From Granulicella mallensis MP5ACTX8 (GTDB lineage Bacteria > Acidobacteriota > Terriglobia > Terriglobales > Acidobacteriaceae): a stretch of DNA of 64,000 nt. The stretch's first letter is position 1; each line of letters begins with the position of its first letter. The stretch is taken from positions 1,798,001 to 1,862,000 of the forward strand of contig NC_016631.1 of assembly GCF_000178955.2 (NCBI RefSeq), in the 5' to 3' direction. The notes beneath the pieces are model-generated. The model saw nothing but the letters and a program-made list of their open reading frames with translations. It ran no database searches and had not been told where the DNA came from. Position numbers and translations under genes: made by a program. This document shows positions 35,734 through 45,582 of the stretch, one piece after another.

Positions 35734-38700
35734 ATGCCGAATCAAAAGAAACCAGCTCGCACAGGGCTGTTTCTCGCTGCATGTATATTGCTGGCGGGAA
35801 GCAGTGCCTACGGCCAGGCCGTTTATGGCTCGCTTTACGGAACGGTGAAAGACACCTCAGGTGCAGTCATCAAGGGTGCCACCGTTACGGTCACGGACGA
35901 ACAAAAGGGGACGGTACAAACCACCCAGACCAACGAGAGTGGCGGCTGGAACGTCGGCCACCTCGTCCCGGACAACTATGACGTCAAGATCAGCGCCCCG
36001 ACGTTTCAATCAACCGAGTCAAAGGACGTAGTGGTCCACGCCGACGTCTCCCAGCTTGTCGATGTGCAACTGGGAATCGCCGGAGCAGACCAGACGGTTA
36101 CCGTTTCGGCCTCGGACACCCCGGCCCTGAAGACGGACCGCGCTGATGTCTCGCAGGTGATCGACGAGCACGCCGTGCAAAACCTCCCCAACCTGGACCG
36201 CAACTTTACGCAGTTCACCCTGCTCACGCCGGGCGTGCAGCACTCCACGTTCAATATCAATGGTCCCGAGAATCCGCAGGGAACCACCTCGGTAACGACG
36301 AACGGCTCCAGCTACGGCGTCCAGGGATGGCTGCTCGACGGCACCGACAATCGCGAGCCGGTTGACGGCATCATCGTGATCAACCCGACGCTGGATTCGG
36401 TCGGTGAGCTAAAGGTCACCTCTGCCGACTACGACGCCGAGTTTGGCGGCGCTGTGGGCGGTATCGTCAGTGCGCAGACCAAGTCCGGCGGCAACGATCT
36501 TCACGGCGACGCCTTCTTCTATCGCCACAGCGGAGCGCAGCTGGCTCGCAACCCCTTCACGCAATCCGAGCCCGATCCGGTTACCGGCCACCTCATCCCG
36601 GGCCAGGTCTACGGCCAATTTGGCGGCTCGCTCAGCGGACCCATCGTCAAGGACCGCACCTTCTTCTTCCTCGACTACCAGGGCACGCGGCAGCGTCTCG
36701 GTGCCAGCCAGTTGCTCACCGTGCCGACCCTGACGGCCCGCAACTCCTGCGTCCTGCAGACCGCCGGTGCCACCTGCGATCTGAGCCAGTACCTCGGCTC
36801 ACAGCCTATCTATTACCACCCGACAGGTTCGGGCGGACCGGGCCAGTTATTTGCGAGCAATGCGATTCCGGTCTCGGCCATCTCTCCGCAGGGTGCGAAC
36901 CTGCTGAAGCTGTTGCCGGCGCCGAACACCAACGGCACGTCGATCACCAACAACTTTGCGGCCTCCGGCAACGGCAACGACAACGCCGATCAGGCCGACA
37001 TCCGTCTGGACCATCAACTCAACAGCAAGATTCATCTCTTTGGCCGGTATGACTACGCGCTCTTCGGCCTCTTTGGCAGTGCGGCCTTCGGTCCGGGCGG
37101 CGGTGTCGGATTCGGCATCTCCGGAACGACCGGTACCTCCGAGGTCCAGAACCAGAGCGCGGCTCTCGGCATGGACTGGGCGATCCATCCCACGCTGTTG
37201 ACGGATCTGCGTGCCGGCTTCCTCAGCTATCACGTCTCCGAGAACAAGCTGACGGCAGGCCAGACCCCGGCCGCTGATGCGGGTATTCCGAACCTCAACA
37301 CTGCCGCAGACAGCAGCGGTCTTCCCAACATCACGATGGCCGACACAATCAGCAACTTCGGCAACCAGGGCTGCAACTGCCCCCTGCTGGAGAGTGAACA
37401 GGTCTTCCAGTTGGCCAACAACTGGACGAAGATCCTCGGCAACCACACGATCAAGTTTGGCGGAGACATTCGCTACGCCTTGAACCTGCGCAATGCCAGT
37501 GACAACGACCGCGCCGGTGTACTGAGCTTCGCAGCGGCGTCGACAGCGGCTGGCCCCTCCGATCCCACAGCCTCCAGCGGTACCGCTCTTGGTTCTCTGC
37601 TGTTCGGTCAGGTTGCCCAGTTCCAGCGCTTCGACGTCTACTCGCAGGATGCTGCCAACCGCCAGAAGCGTGGATCTTTCTATGCCCAGGACTCCTGGCG
37701 GCCCAACAGCAAATTGCAGGTGAACTACGGCGTGCATTGGGACGTCATCTTTCCTGAGACGGTTAACAGCCCCGGCAACGGCGGCTTTGCCGATATCAAT
37801 GCGGGCGGCGTGCGCGTAGCAGGCTTTGGCGGTAACGGCACCAACGGCGGCCAACGCATGGATTACACCAACTTTGCAGGCCGCTTCGGCTTCGCCTACC
37901 AGGTTCATCCCAACACGGTCATTCGTGGTGGCATCGCCCAGGTGTACGACGACGTAGGCTTCTTCGGTACGCTCTTCGGTTCTGTCCTGACGCATAATCT
38001 GCCGGTGCTGAACAACGAAAACGAAGGCTCAACCAGCTCGACCGGGCAGTACATCTCGACATTGACGACGCTGCCTGCGAAGCCCGCTGCACCCACGATT
38101 CCGGCGAGCGGCATCATTCCGTTCTCCAACAGCTACAGCCCGCAGTTCCGCGGCGATCGCATCCAGCTTCCCGAGGTCGACCAGTGGAACGTAACGCTGC
38201 AGCAGCAGTTCTCCAGCAACTTCACGATGGAGATCGCCTACGTGGGCAACCACGCGGAGCGTATCTACCCGGGTGAGACCTACGGCTTCGACTTCAATGC
38301 ACCGACGCTGCCTACCTCTCCCGCACAGTTGGGTGATACCTCGGCACGTCGTCCTTACTTCAATAAGTTCACTGGAACCTACCAGGGAGCTTCGACGATC
38401 TGCTGCTCGAACGGCCTGACCTCGGCCGCTCCAACGGCGAACTCCAACTATCACTCGCTGCAGACCAAGCTCGACAAGCGCTTCAGCAACGGACTGCAGT
38501 TCAACGCCAACTACACCTGGTCGAAGGCAATGAACTATGCCAACGACGAGGCCTTTGCGAACTATCCGCAGATCAGCCATGGGCGCGGAGACACCAACCG
38601 CACCAATGTCTTCGTGGCGAGCGGTGTCTACGCCTTGCCGTTCGGTCGCGACCGTATGTTCGCCAGCCACGTCAATCGCCTTACCGATTACGCGATCGGC

Positions 38701-39237
38701 GGTTGGACTCTCAGCGGCACGACGACATGGGAGAGCGGACGCCCCTTCACTCCCACGTACCAGGAGTGCGGTGCGGATGAGGACATCGACAATAACTTCG
38801 GAGGCCCGGGTGTTACCAGCGATTGCCGTCCCAGTGGCGACGCGGCAAACCTCGTGCGTTCGGTAGGTGCACTCGATCCGGCAACGCACTCCAGGCAGTT
38901 CTTCACGCCTGTGGCTGCGCTTACAACGAATGGCGCTACTTCCGGCCCGTTCACCCGCCCCGCGTTTGGAACCTTCGGCAACGTCGGTCGCAACTCCCTG
39001 ACGGGCCCCAGCGATTACTACGCCGATATGTCGCTCATCAAGGACATTCCCATTACCAAGCGCGTCAAAGGCCAGTTCCAGTTCCAGGCTTTCAACGTCT
39101 TCAACCATCCGGAGCTGGATATTCCCAACGCTTCGAACGCACGTTGCATTGATTGTTCGAACGGCGGTGTGATCACCACCCTGGAAGGGAACTCGAGCAT
39201 GCGTCAGTTGCAGTTCGCAGCGCGCGTTTCGTTCTAA
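35734..39237 (+). CDS. TonB-dependent receptor, Oar-like, with carboxypeptidase-regulatory-like domain
   Basis: 1167-residue outer-membrane receptor. Signal peptide 1-28 (LFLAACILLAGSSAYGQ), then a carboxypeptidase-regulatory-like beta-sandwich at about 30-110 (LYGTVKDTSGAVIKGATVTV), then a plug at about 125-260 (NLPNLDRNFTQFTLLTPGVQ; DGIIVINPTLDSVGELKVTS; FGGAVGGIVSAQTKSGGNDL), then a large barrel ending in aromatic Phe (LQFAARVSF). Such receptors are expanded in Acidobacteriota and probably import plant-polymer fragments. Paired with the adjacent split regulator. The ligand is unknown. Confidence 0.92.
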   Translation: MPNQKKPARTGLFLAACILLAGSSAYGQAVYGSLYGTVKDTSGAVIKGATVTVTDEQKGTVQTTQTNESGGWNVGHLVPDNYDVKISAPTFQSTESKDVVVHADVSQLVDVQLGIAGADQTVTVSASDTPALKTDRADVSQVIDEHAVQNLPNLDRNFTQFTLLTPGVQHSTFNINGPENPQGTTSVTTNGSSYGVQGWLLDGTDNREPVDGIIVINPTLDSVGELKVTSADYDAEFGGAVGGIVSAQTKSGGNDLHGDAFFYRHSGAQLARNPFTQSEPDPVTGHLIPGQVYGQFGGSLSGPIVKDRTFFFLDYQGTRQRLGASQLLTVPTLTARNSCVLQTAGATCDLSQYLGSQPIYYHPTGSGGPGQLFASNAIPVSAISPQGANLLKLLPAPNTNGTSITNNFAASGNGNDNADQADIRLDHQLNSKIHLFGRYDYALFGLFGSAAFGPGGGVGFGISGTTGTSEVQNQSAALGMDWAIHPTLLTDLRAGFLSYHVSENKLTAGQTPAADAGIPNLNTAADSSGLPNITMADTISNFGNQGCNCPLLESEQVFQLANNWTKILGNHTIKFGGDIRYALNLRNASDNDRAGVLSFAAASTAAGPSDPTASSGTALGSLLFGQVAQFQRFDVYSQDAANRQKRGSFYAQDSWRPNSKLQVNYGVHWDVIFPETVNSPGNGGFADINAGGVRVAGFGGNGTNGGQRMDYTNFAGRFGFAYQVHPNTVIRGGIAQVYDDVGFFGTLFGSVLTHNLPVLNNENEGSTSSTGQYISTLTTLPAKPAAPTIPASGIIPFSNSYSPQFRGDRIQLPEVDQWNVTLQQQFSSNFTMEIAYVGNHAERIYPGETYGFDFNAPTLPTSPAQLGDTSARRPYFNKFTGTYQGASTICCSNGLTSAAPTANSNYHSLQTKLDKRFSNGLQFNANYTWSKAMNYANDEAFANYPQISHGRGDTNRTNVFVASGVYALPFGRDRMFASHVNRLTDYAIGGWTLSGTTTWESGRPFTPTYQECGADEDIDNNFGGPGVTSDCRPSGDAANLVRSVGALDPATHSRQFFTPVAALTTNGATSGPFTRPAFGTFGNVGRNSLTGPSDYYADMSLIKDIPITKRVKGQFQFQAFNVFNHPELDIPNASNARCIDCSNGGVITTLEGNSSMRQLQFAARVSF

Positions 39238-39253
39238 CGGCGCTATACCTCGA

Positions 39254-39313
39254 AAGCCTCCTGACACGTAAGACCGCATAGAACAATGTGGTCTTATGTG
39301 CCAGGAGGCTTTT
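39254..39313 (+). terminator. Terminator of the TonB-dependent receptor gene
   Basis: 22-nt arms (39254-39275 with 39290-39311; few wobbles or mismatches) around a 14-nt loop, followed by a short T run. Begins 17 bp after the stop codon. Confidence 0.75.
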
Positions 39314-39374
39314 GGCATAGAGCGATGACACGATGCAGATACCTACCCCGATCATTCGATAGAGGCACGCTCTA

Positions 39375-39616
39375 AGCCCCGAAGGGGCGGCCCCATCATA
39401 GCCCAGGGTGAAACCCTGGGTAACAATGTCACCAAGAAGGTGAGCCCTGAAAGGGCGTCCTATCGATGCTCACCGAGATAGGTCGCCCTTTCAGGGCTAC
39501 ACATCTCAATGCTCTACAACCCAGGGTTTCACCCTTGACGCAGAGCGCGATGCAAATGTTTGTGGCGCGCTTTGCGTCCTCACCCTGGGCTATGATGGGG
39601 CCGCCCCTTCGGGGCT
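39375..39616. repeat. 242-bp element with perfect 37-bp inverted ends (type D)
   Basis: Outer arms at 39375-39411 and 39580-39616 are exact reverse complements over 37 bp (agccccgaaggggcggcccc and onward). A nested inverted pair agccctgaaagggcg (39443-39457) and cgccctttcagggct (39484-39498) lies inside, plus a third pair cccagggtgaaaccctggg / acccagggtttcaccct. No open frame of note. Located between convergent genes. Confidence 0.88.
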
Positions 39617-39663
39617 AGTTGGTCGGCTCTCTGTATTTCTTCGGGATATCACTTCGATGGTTC

Positions 39664-40917
39664 TTAGAGAGGCGCCTCGACCGGAATTCTTCCGGCAGCC
39701 TCAGCCGTCTGCACTGTGCCCTCCTCTTTATCCGAGAAGGTCAACAAGAACAGAACCAGAACAACAGCCGAAGCCCCAGCCGCAACCAGCCAGATCGATC
39801 GCCAGGAGTGCACGTCTGCACCCGCCGCCGAGAGCGTCGTGTAGTGCTCAACGACCGCTCCCGATAGCCAGGAGCCGACAAACATCCCGACACCATAGGT
39901 AAGGAATGTAATCAACCCCTGCGCCGCGGCCCGCAGCGCCAGCGACGACTTTCGGTCGATATAAATCTGGCCGGTGACGAAGAAAAAGTCATAGCAGATG
40001 CCGTGCAGCACGATGCCGAGCACCAACATCCACACATGTTCATTCGCATTGCCATAGGCAAACAGAACATAGCGCAGAACCCACGCCAACATTCCCGCGA
40101 CCAGCATGTACTTGACGCCGAGCCTGCGAAAGAACCACGGGATCAGCAGCATGCAGAACAGCTCTGACATCTGTCCGCCGGTCATCTTTCCGGCTGCATT
40201 CCTGACGCCTGCCTCATTCAGAAACAGATTCGTGAAGGCGTAGTAGAACTGCAACGGGATGCAGATAAGAAACGAGGCAATCGCAAAGATGGCCATGGAG
40301 CGCTCGCGCAGCAACGATCGTGCCTCTTTAGGAAAGACACTCTCGATCGTGAACTTGCCCTCGCGTGAGAGCGGTGGCGTATCCGGAAGCGTAAGGCAGT
40401 AAGCCGCCATCAACAGGGAGAAGGCCGCCGCCGTCTGTAGTGGTCGCGCTGTGCTTTCGAGCTTCAGCGTGCCGATCAACAGGCCCGCAACGATCCATCC
40501 GAGGGTGCCCAGCACGCGGATCGGCCCGAACTCCAGCTTCGGCTCGCGCATCTGGCGAAAGGCAAGCGAGTTGGTCAGCGCCAGCGTCGGCATGTAGCAC
40601 AGGCTGTACAACAACAGCAGGACGTACTCTGCGTGAAAGGCTGTCTGCACCGAAGCAATAAACAACAGCACGCCACCCAGAAGATGAAGCAACGCCAGCA
40701 CCCGCTGGGTGGCGAAGAGCTTATCCGCAATCAAGCCCACAAAGAAGGGGGCGATCATGGCGCCCACCGCTGTTGTGCCTGCGGCCAGGCCAATCTGCTG
40801 CCCGGAGAAGTGAAGCGATTTCGTCAGCCAGGTTGCAAGCGTGACATACCACGCGCCCCAGATAAAGTACTGGAGAAACATCATTACGCCCAACCGTGCT
40901 CTGATCTGCATCTTCAT
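39664..40917 (-). CDS. Nucleoside:H+ symporter-family MFS transporter (NupG/XapB-like)
   Basis: 417-residue 12-span MFS protein. The N-terminus MKMQIRARLGVMMFLQYFIW-GAWYVTLATWL is typical of the NupG/XapB group, as is FGPIRVLGTLGWIVAGLLIG and LGIVLHGICYDFFFVTGQIY-ID. The ATG at 40917 fits the family N-terminus; an ATG at 41016 would add 33 unrelated residues. Related genes in these bacteria often lie in carbohydrate loci, so the substrate could be a sugar or a nucleoside. Confidence 0.88.
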   Translation of the reverse strand: MKMQIRARLGVMMFLQYFIWGAWYVTLATWLTKSLHFSGQQIGLAAGTTAVGAMIAPFFVGLIADKLFATQRVLALLHLLGGVLLFIASVQTAFHAEYVLLLLYSLCYMPTLALTNSLAFRQMREPKLEFGPIRVLGTLGWIVAGLLIGTLKLESTARPLQTAAAFSLLMAAYCLTLPDTPPLSREGKFTIESVFPKEARSLLRERSMAIFAIASFLICIPLQFYYAFTNLFLNEAGVRNAAGKMTGGQMSELFCMLLIPWFFRRLGVKYMLVAGMLAWVLRYVLFAYGNANEHVWMLVLGIVLHGICYDFFFVTGQIYIDRKSSLALRAAAQGLITFLTYGVGMFVGSWLSGAVVEHYTTLSAAGADVHSWRSIWLVAAGASAVVLVLFLLTFSDKEEGTVQTAEAAGRIPVEAPL

Positions 40918-41082
40918 ATGGGCAAGTTTATCCTTTGTGCCCACTTCCACTCCTGGAGTGAAGTCGAACCGTGCAAATAGTTTTGTTGGGCACGGATCGG
41001 AAGGGCATGGCTCCATAGGCTACGGAAAAGCAGGAGCTTGATCTTCAAGAGCATCTTGGTCTTTAGGGCCAAAGGCCCTAAT

Positions 41083-41664
41083 TTATTGCTGCATCGAATT
41101 CTTCACCAGCATCGGCTCTTCGGTATCCTCGACAACACGCGAAGCCAGTCCAAGAGTCGCAAGTAACTCCCCCACAGCCAGCCCGACCGAAGCCTCTAAA
41201 AAGCGGCTGCGCACAATCTCCAACTCACCCTCCAGCAGACTGGCAGTCGTACCGCGCAACGCCACACAGCGCTCCGGGCGATAGGTGCAGGAGGCCAGAT
41301 CGGTAATGCTCAATGTCTTTGTTGGTGTGCAAAAGATCGTGCGTGGAGGCGCCATGCGATCCAGCAGGCTGAAGATCTCCAGCTTGGATTCGAGTTCGTC
41401 GGGAACGAAATCAATCACCAGGTCCGCATCATGAACAGCGTCTTCCACCGTGCCCGCATAGCGCAGCGAACCCGTCGCGCCTGCCGTCGCAACAAACTCG
41501 GCGTACTCATCCTGCGCGCGCCGCAGGTTCGAGGGCATCACGTCCTCGAGCACCACCTGCAAGCCGGCACCGGCACAGCGAAAAGCAAAGGCGCGTCCAG
41601 CGGGACCGGCGCCAATGACGGCGACCGATCGCACGTGGAACACGCCTTGTTCTTCTGCAAACAC
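41083..41664 (-). CDS. Free-standing NAD-binding domain of the 3-hydroxyacyl-CoA dehydrogenase family
   Basis: 193-residue protein covering only the Rossmann domain of 3-hydroxyacyl-CoA dehydrogenases: VAVIGAGPAGRAFAFRCAGA, ADLVIDFVPDELESKLEIFS, and PRTIFCTPTKTLSITDLASC where the family has SNTSS-like residues. No C-terminal helical domain follows, so it cannot be a normal dehydrogenase on its own. The GTG at 41664 lies 5 bp after the small upstream gene; later GTG codons are possible starts. The function is uncertain, perhaps a partner-dependent or non-catalytic protein. Confidence 0.8.
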   Translation of the reverse strand: MFAEEQGVFHVRSVAVIGAGPAGRAFAFRCAGAGLQVVLEDVMPSNLRRAQDEYAEFVATAGATGSLRYAGTVEDAVHDADLVIDFVPDELESKLEIFSLLDRMAPPRTIFCTPTKTLSITDLASCTYRPERCVALRGTTASLLEGELEIVRSRFLEASVGLAVGELLATLGLASRVVEDTEEPMLVKNSMQQ

Positions 41665-41669
41665 GTCAG

Positions 41670-41852
41670 TTACTTGGCCGAAAGAGCGGTTACGACAGAC
41701 TCGTAGCTCGGGTCGGCATGGCGGACATGCTCAGCAACGCGCTCGCGCTCTTCGGGTGTCAGCACCGGCAGCACCGACAGAATGCGGCGCAGGGTCACTG
41801 AGATGTCGTCGACGTAGTTCATGGTGCGAATAGCTTCACCGGAAAGTGGCAC
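41670..41852 (-). CDS. Small conserved-looking protein paired with the NAD-binding protein
   Basis: 60-residue acidic/helical protein (TMNYVDDISVTLRRILSVLP, then VLTPEERERVAEHVRHADPS). The GTG start at 41852 has a strong GAGGAG ribosome site 6-11 bp upstream, and the stop is 5 bp before the next start, which supports a real translated operon gene. No signal peptide or known domain is recognised. Confidence 0.65.
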   Translation of the reverse strand: MPLSGEAIRTMNYVDDISVTLRRILSVLPVLTPEERERVAEHVRHADPSYESVVTALSAK

Positions 41853-41928
41853 GAATAGGCTCCTCTACTTCTTTGTTATTAAGTGTACGCGTCCCTGACG
41901 AGGGAATCCTAGCCCCTGGGTTGCGTGG

Positions 41929-43509
41929 TTAGCTTTGCGATCCCTCATCCACGCGCAGATGGGCTTCGTCGGTGGGGCCGCCTGCACCCTCTCCCTCAAG
42001 CGGCTTTTGATAGCCGTCGCGGTCGGTCATCTCCATGATCGCAGCCAGCTGGGTCGCGAAGTCCGGATGCAGCGCATTAGGCGCATAGCGCCATGTCCAG
42101 TTGCCGTTGGGCGCGGCAGGCACGTTCATGCGGGCTTCGCTGCCAAGATGCAGGACATCCTGCAAGGGGAAGATGCAGGTCGTCGCCACGGAGCCGGCTG
42201 CTGCCTTGATCATCGCCCACACGATATCGCCGTCGTGGTCGATACGGTGCAGGTAAACCTGCACATTCTCGCGCTCCACCGGCGAGGCATCATCGCGCCA
42301 CCAACCGAGCGTCGTGTTGTTGTCGTGCGTGCCCGTGTAGACCACCGTATTGGGCACGTAACGATGCGGCAGGTAGAGATGCCCGCCCCGGTCCGCGAAG
42401 CCGAACTGCAAAATACGCATGCCGGGCAGACCGAAGTACTCGCGCAACTCATCGACCTCAGGCGTGATGAGGCCAAGGTCCTCCGCGATAAACGGGAGCT
42501 CTCCGAAGATCTCCTTGAGCCGCTGAAACAGCGGCCGTCCCGGAGCTTTGACCCACTGGCCATTGATGGCGGTCTCTTCCTCGGCGGCTACGGACCAGTA
42601 GGCCTCAAAGCCGCGGAAGTGGTCCAGGCGAACATTGTCGTAGAGTGCCAGCGCACGACGAATGCGCGCCACCCACCAGTCGAACCCATGTTCTTCCAGC
42701 AGCTTCCACTTGTACAGAGGATTGCCCCAGCGCTGGCCTGTCTTCGAGAAGTAGTCGGGCGGCACGCCTGAGACTCGAATCGGCTTGCGCTGATCGTCGA
42801 GTTCGAAGATCTCAGGGTGCGTCCACACATCCGCACTATCGTAGCTGACGAAGATCGCGACATCGCCCAGGATGCTGATCTTGCGCTCCGCACAGTAGGC
42901 GCGCAACGCAACCCACTGCTCGTTGAAGAAGAACTGCACCACCTGCTCGATCGCCAAGTCGCGGCCACTGTCCGTCAGCAGCGCGGTCATGGCCTCGGGG
43001 ATGCGCAGGGCATACTCGGAGGGCCACTCGTTCCAGCTCGCATAACCGAAGCGCCGCCGCAGCAGGTTGAACATCGCATAGTCGGTGAGCCAGGAGGTGT
43101 TGTCCTGCGCGAAGTGCTGGAAGCGTGCGCGGTCTTCGTCTCCGGCGCGGTCGAGAAAGTTCGCCGCTGCCTCTTCAATCAGTGGGTGTTTGAGATCGAA
43201 GGCCGCGCCGAAGTCGCAGGGCCCTTCCGCGCCGGGCAACCCCTGGATGCGGTCCCAGCCAATCCATCCTGCCTCCGCCAGCCGTTCCAGGCTGATAAAC
43301 AGAGGGTTTCCCGCAAACGCCGACAGAGCAGAGTAGGGAGAGCTGCCATAGCCCGTCGGGCTGAGTGGAAGCACCTGCCACATGCGTTGCTTGGCCGCCG
43401 CCAGGAAGTCAACGAAGTTGTAGGCTGCCGGGCCGAAGTCGCCCACTCCGCCATACGAGGGCAGAGACGTTACGTGTAACAAAACTCCTGAGATGCGCTC
43501 CGCAGCCAT
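41929..43509 (-). CDS. malQ: 4-alpha-glucanotransferase (amylomaltase)
   Basis: 526-residue GH77 enzyme that transfers maltodextrin segments. Family motifs: LHVTSLPSYGGVGDFGPAAY, LPLSPTGYGSSPYSALSAFA, nucleophile region YDNVRLDHFRGFEAYW, acid/base region PFIAEDLGLITPEVDELRE, and GTHDNNTTLGWW. The ATG at 43509 has a GGGGG ribosome site; the frame continues to 43554 without similarity. Points to glycogen or maltodextrin metabolism. Confidence 0.95.
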   Translation of the reverse strand: MAAERISGVLLHVTSLPSYGGVGDFGPAAYNFVDFLAAAKQRMWQVLPLSPTGYGSSPYSALSAFAGNPLFISLERLAEAGWIGWDRIQGLPGAEGPCDFGAAFDLKHPLIEEAAANFLDRAGDEDRARFQHFAQDNTSWLTDYAMFNLLRRRFGYASWNEWPSEYALRIPEAMTALLTDSGRDLAIEQVVQFFFNEQWVALRAYCAERKISILGDVAIFVSYDSADVWTHPEIFELDDQRKPIRVSGVPPDYFSKTGQRWGNPLYKWKLLEEHGFDWWVARIRRALALYDNVRLDHFRGFEAYWSVAAEEETAINGQWVKAPGRPLFQRLKEIFGELPFIAEDLGLITPEVDELREYFGLPGMRILQFGFADRGGHLYLPHRYVPNTVVYTGTHDNNTTLGWWRDDASPVERENVQVYLHRIDHDGDIVWAMIKAAAGSVATTCIFPLQDVLHLGSEARMNVPAAPNGNWTWRYAPNALHPDFATQLAAIMEMTDRDGYQKPLEGEGAGGPTDEAHLRVDEGSQS

Positions 43510-43556
43510 CGAACCCCCGCTTACCAATCGATCTGAAACGTAGGACGTAAACAAGA

Positions 43557-43588
43557 AGCGCCGGGATGCGTTAAAGCTTCCCGGCGCT
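43557..43588. terminator. Terminator after the PpiD-like gene
   Basis: 10-bp perfect stem agcgccggga/tcccggcgct around a 12-nt loop, 24 bp past the PpiD-like stop on the minus strand, followed on that strand by tcttgttt. Confidence 0.75.
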
Positions 43589-43611
43589 GCAAGATGAGTA
43601 AACCAGTTTTA

Positions 43612-45582
43612 CTAGCGTCCGCCAAACGGCGAAGCAGGCTGCTTGGTGCTATAGACAATCGCACCGGCCTTCTCGTACTTGTCCATCAGCGAACCGACGA
43701 AGACGTTGAAGATCTCTTCGCGCTTCACGTTCAGGAGCTTCTCCCGGCTGGTGGGAAGGTTCTTGGCGATATCGTCAGCGGTCGGCTCCTGCTTGTCGGC
43801 AAGCTGAATCACGCTGCCGTTGGGGCCTTCGTTGATCGGGCCGGAGATGCCGCCCTTGGGCAGCGAGAACACTACTGATGCCGGGCCGGTAAGCGCACCG
43901 AGATCGGGTACCTGCGCATCACGGCCAACCAGGTCGCTCGTCTTCACCGGGACGTTCATCTCGGCTGCGGCCTTCTTCAGGTCGTTCAGAACCTTGGCGC
44001 GATCGGCGAGCTTGATCAACTGCGAGTTGAGAAGCTCAGGAGCCTTCTGCTCGCGGTAGTCGTCGAGGATGTGCGGCTTGTAGTCGGCAAAGTCAGGAGC
44101 GTGCGCTGCCTTGATGTCGTCCACCTGGAAGACCGCGTAGCCTTCACCCGTGGAAGCCGTTGCCGGCGCCGCGCCCTTGGCCACACCGAACGCCTGCGTC
44201 AGCACGTTGGAGCTGTCAGCCAGGCTGGCGATCACGCCATCGTGGCCGATGTAGTCGGTGGTTACGAGATGCAGGCTATGAGCGTCAGCGGTCTTCTGCA
44301 TGCCGTTCTTCTTGGCTTCAGCAGCAAGCTGGTTGGCGAAGTTCAACTCCGCTGCTCCTGCCTTCTGCTGCTGCAGCAGGGGAACGATGGTGTCCTTGGT
44401 CTCAGCCAGCGTCTTCGTGTGGGCTGCTTCCTTCTGCTCGGTCTGGATGATGTGATAACCGAACTGCGAGCGCACGAGGTCCGAGGTCTGGCCCGGGTTC
44501 AGGGCCATGGCTGCCTTCGAATACTCAGGCACAAATCCGCTGGTCGGCATCAGGGGCAGTTCGCCGCCCTGGTCCTTGCTACCGGGGTCATCGGAATTCT
44601 TCTTGGCGAGGTCGGCAAAGTTGCCGCCGGCCCTGATCTGCTTCAGGATGTCCTCTGCCTTGGCCTTCGCCGCTGCGTCGGTCTTAGCATCCGCGCCCTT
44701 CGCGACGGTGATCAGGATGTGCCGCGTCTTTACCTGCTCGGGAAGCTTGTACTGATCCAGATGAGCGTTGTAGTAAGCCTGTACGTCGGCATCGTTCACC
44801 TGGGGCTTGCCGCCCGGAATGTTGGAGGCGTCGAAGGAGAAGAGCTCCAGCTTCCGCGTCTCGGGAATAGCCGTCGCGTAGCGGGCGGCAAACTGCTTGA
44901 AGAAGGCCTGCAGGTCCGCATCGCTGGGGTTGATCGTCTTCTTGATGTCGCTGGCCGCGATGACCGCGTAGTCGAACTTGACCTTGGTTCCTTGCTGCAT
45001 GTAGTCCGCACGAACCGCGGCATCGGAGACCGTAACGCCGGCGGTAACCAGCGACTGCAGGCGCTGGAGCTCGAGGTCAGACTTCACCTCGGCTTCAAAC
45101 TCAGGCACCGAGATCTGGAAGTACTGCTGCACGAAGTTGGTGTACTGGTCGGTCCCGATGAACTTGCCGCCGGGAAAGATGTATTGGGACAGGGTGCCCT
45201 TCTGCATGAAGGAGCGCAGATCCTCGTCGCTCACCTGCAGGCCCAGGCGGTCGGCCTCGAGTGCGAGCACCTTACGCTCCACCTGCTGCTGGCCGACACG
45301 GCCCGCCAACAGGGGAGCATACTGCTCGGGCAGATGCTGTTGCTGGATCTGCTGCATCGTCTGGCGCTGCACGTCCGCCATCTGCACCTGCTGAGATTCG
45401 CCCACGATCTTGCCGAAGATGCCCGGCGTATGGATCGTTGCGAACACCGAAGGATTGTTGTTCGCGCCGTTGTCGAAGATGCCGGGAACCAGGGTGATGA
45501 CCATCGTGATAATGGCAGCGCCGATAATGAGCGCAAAGATGGCTTTGGTGAGCCGGTTGTCTTGCTGCAGAATGCGGATCAT
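43612..45582 (-). CDS. PpiD/SurA-like membrane-anchored peptidyl-prolyl isomerase
   Basis: 656-residue periplasmic foldase. One N-terminal membrane anchor (TKAIFALIIGAAIITMVITL, about 12-33) with the rest periplasmic. A SurA-N-like chaperone region spans about 60-230 and a parvulin domain about 285-390, with KTRHILITVAKGAD, GGELPLMPTSGFVPEYSKAA and FGYHIIQTEQKEA. A second chaperone-like region and a Pro/Gly-rich end follow. It is expected to assist outer-membrane protein folding, which fits a genome rich in TonB receptors. Confidence 0.92.
   Translation of the reverse strand: MIRILQQDNRLTKAIFALIIGAAIITMVITLVPGIFDNGANNNPSVFATIHTPGIFGKIVGESQQVQMADVQRQTMQQIQQQHLPEQYAPLLAGRVGQQQVERKVLALEADRLGLQVSDEDLRSFMQKGTLSQYIFPGGKFIGTDQYTNFVQQYFQISVPEFEAEVKSDLELQRLQSLVTAGVTVSDAAVRADYMQQGTKVKFDYAVIAASDIKKTINPSDADLQAFFKQFAARYATAIPETRKLELFSFDASNIPGGKPQVNDADVQAYYNAHLDQYKLPEQVKTRHILITVAKGADAKTDAAAKAKAEDILKQIRAGGNFADLAKKNSDDPGSKDQGGELPLMPTSGFVPEYSKAAMALNPGQTSDLVRSQFGYHIIQTEQKEAAHTKTLAETKDTIVPLLQQQKAGAAELNFANQLAAEAKKNGMQKTADAHSLHLVTTDYIGHDGVIASLADSSNVLTQAFGVAKGAAPATASTGEGYAVFQVDDIKAAHAPDFADYKPHILDDYREQKAPELLNSQLIKLADRAKVLNDLKKAAAEMNVPVKTSDLVGRDAQVPDLGALTGPASVVFSLPKGGISGPINEGPNGSVIQLADKQEPTADDIAKNLPTSREKLLNVKREEIFNVFVGSLMDKYEKAGAIVYSTKQPASPFGGR

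Noticed and set aside
36847..37995. 382-codon minus-strand frame (and 38029-39318, 429 codons)
   Set aside because: Both lie opposite the TonB-dependent receptor and show only the mirrored codon bias of that gene.
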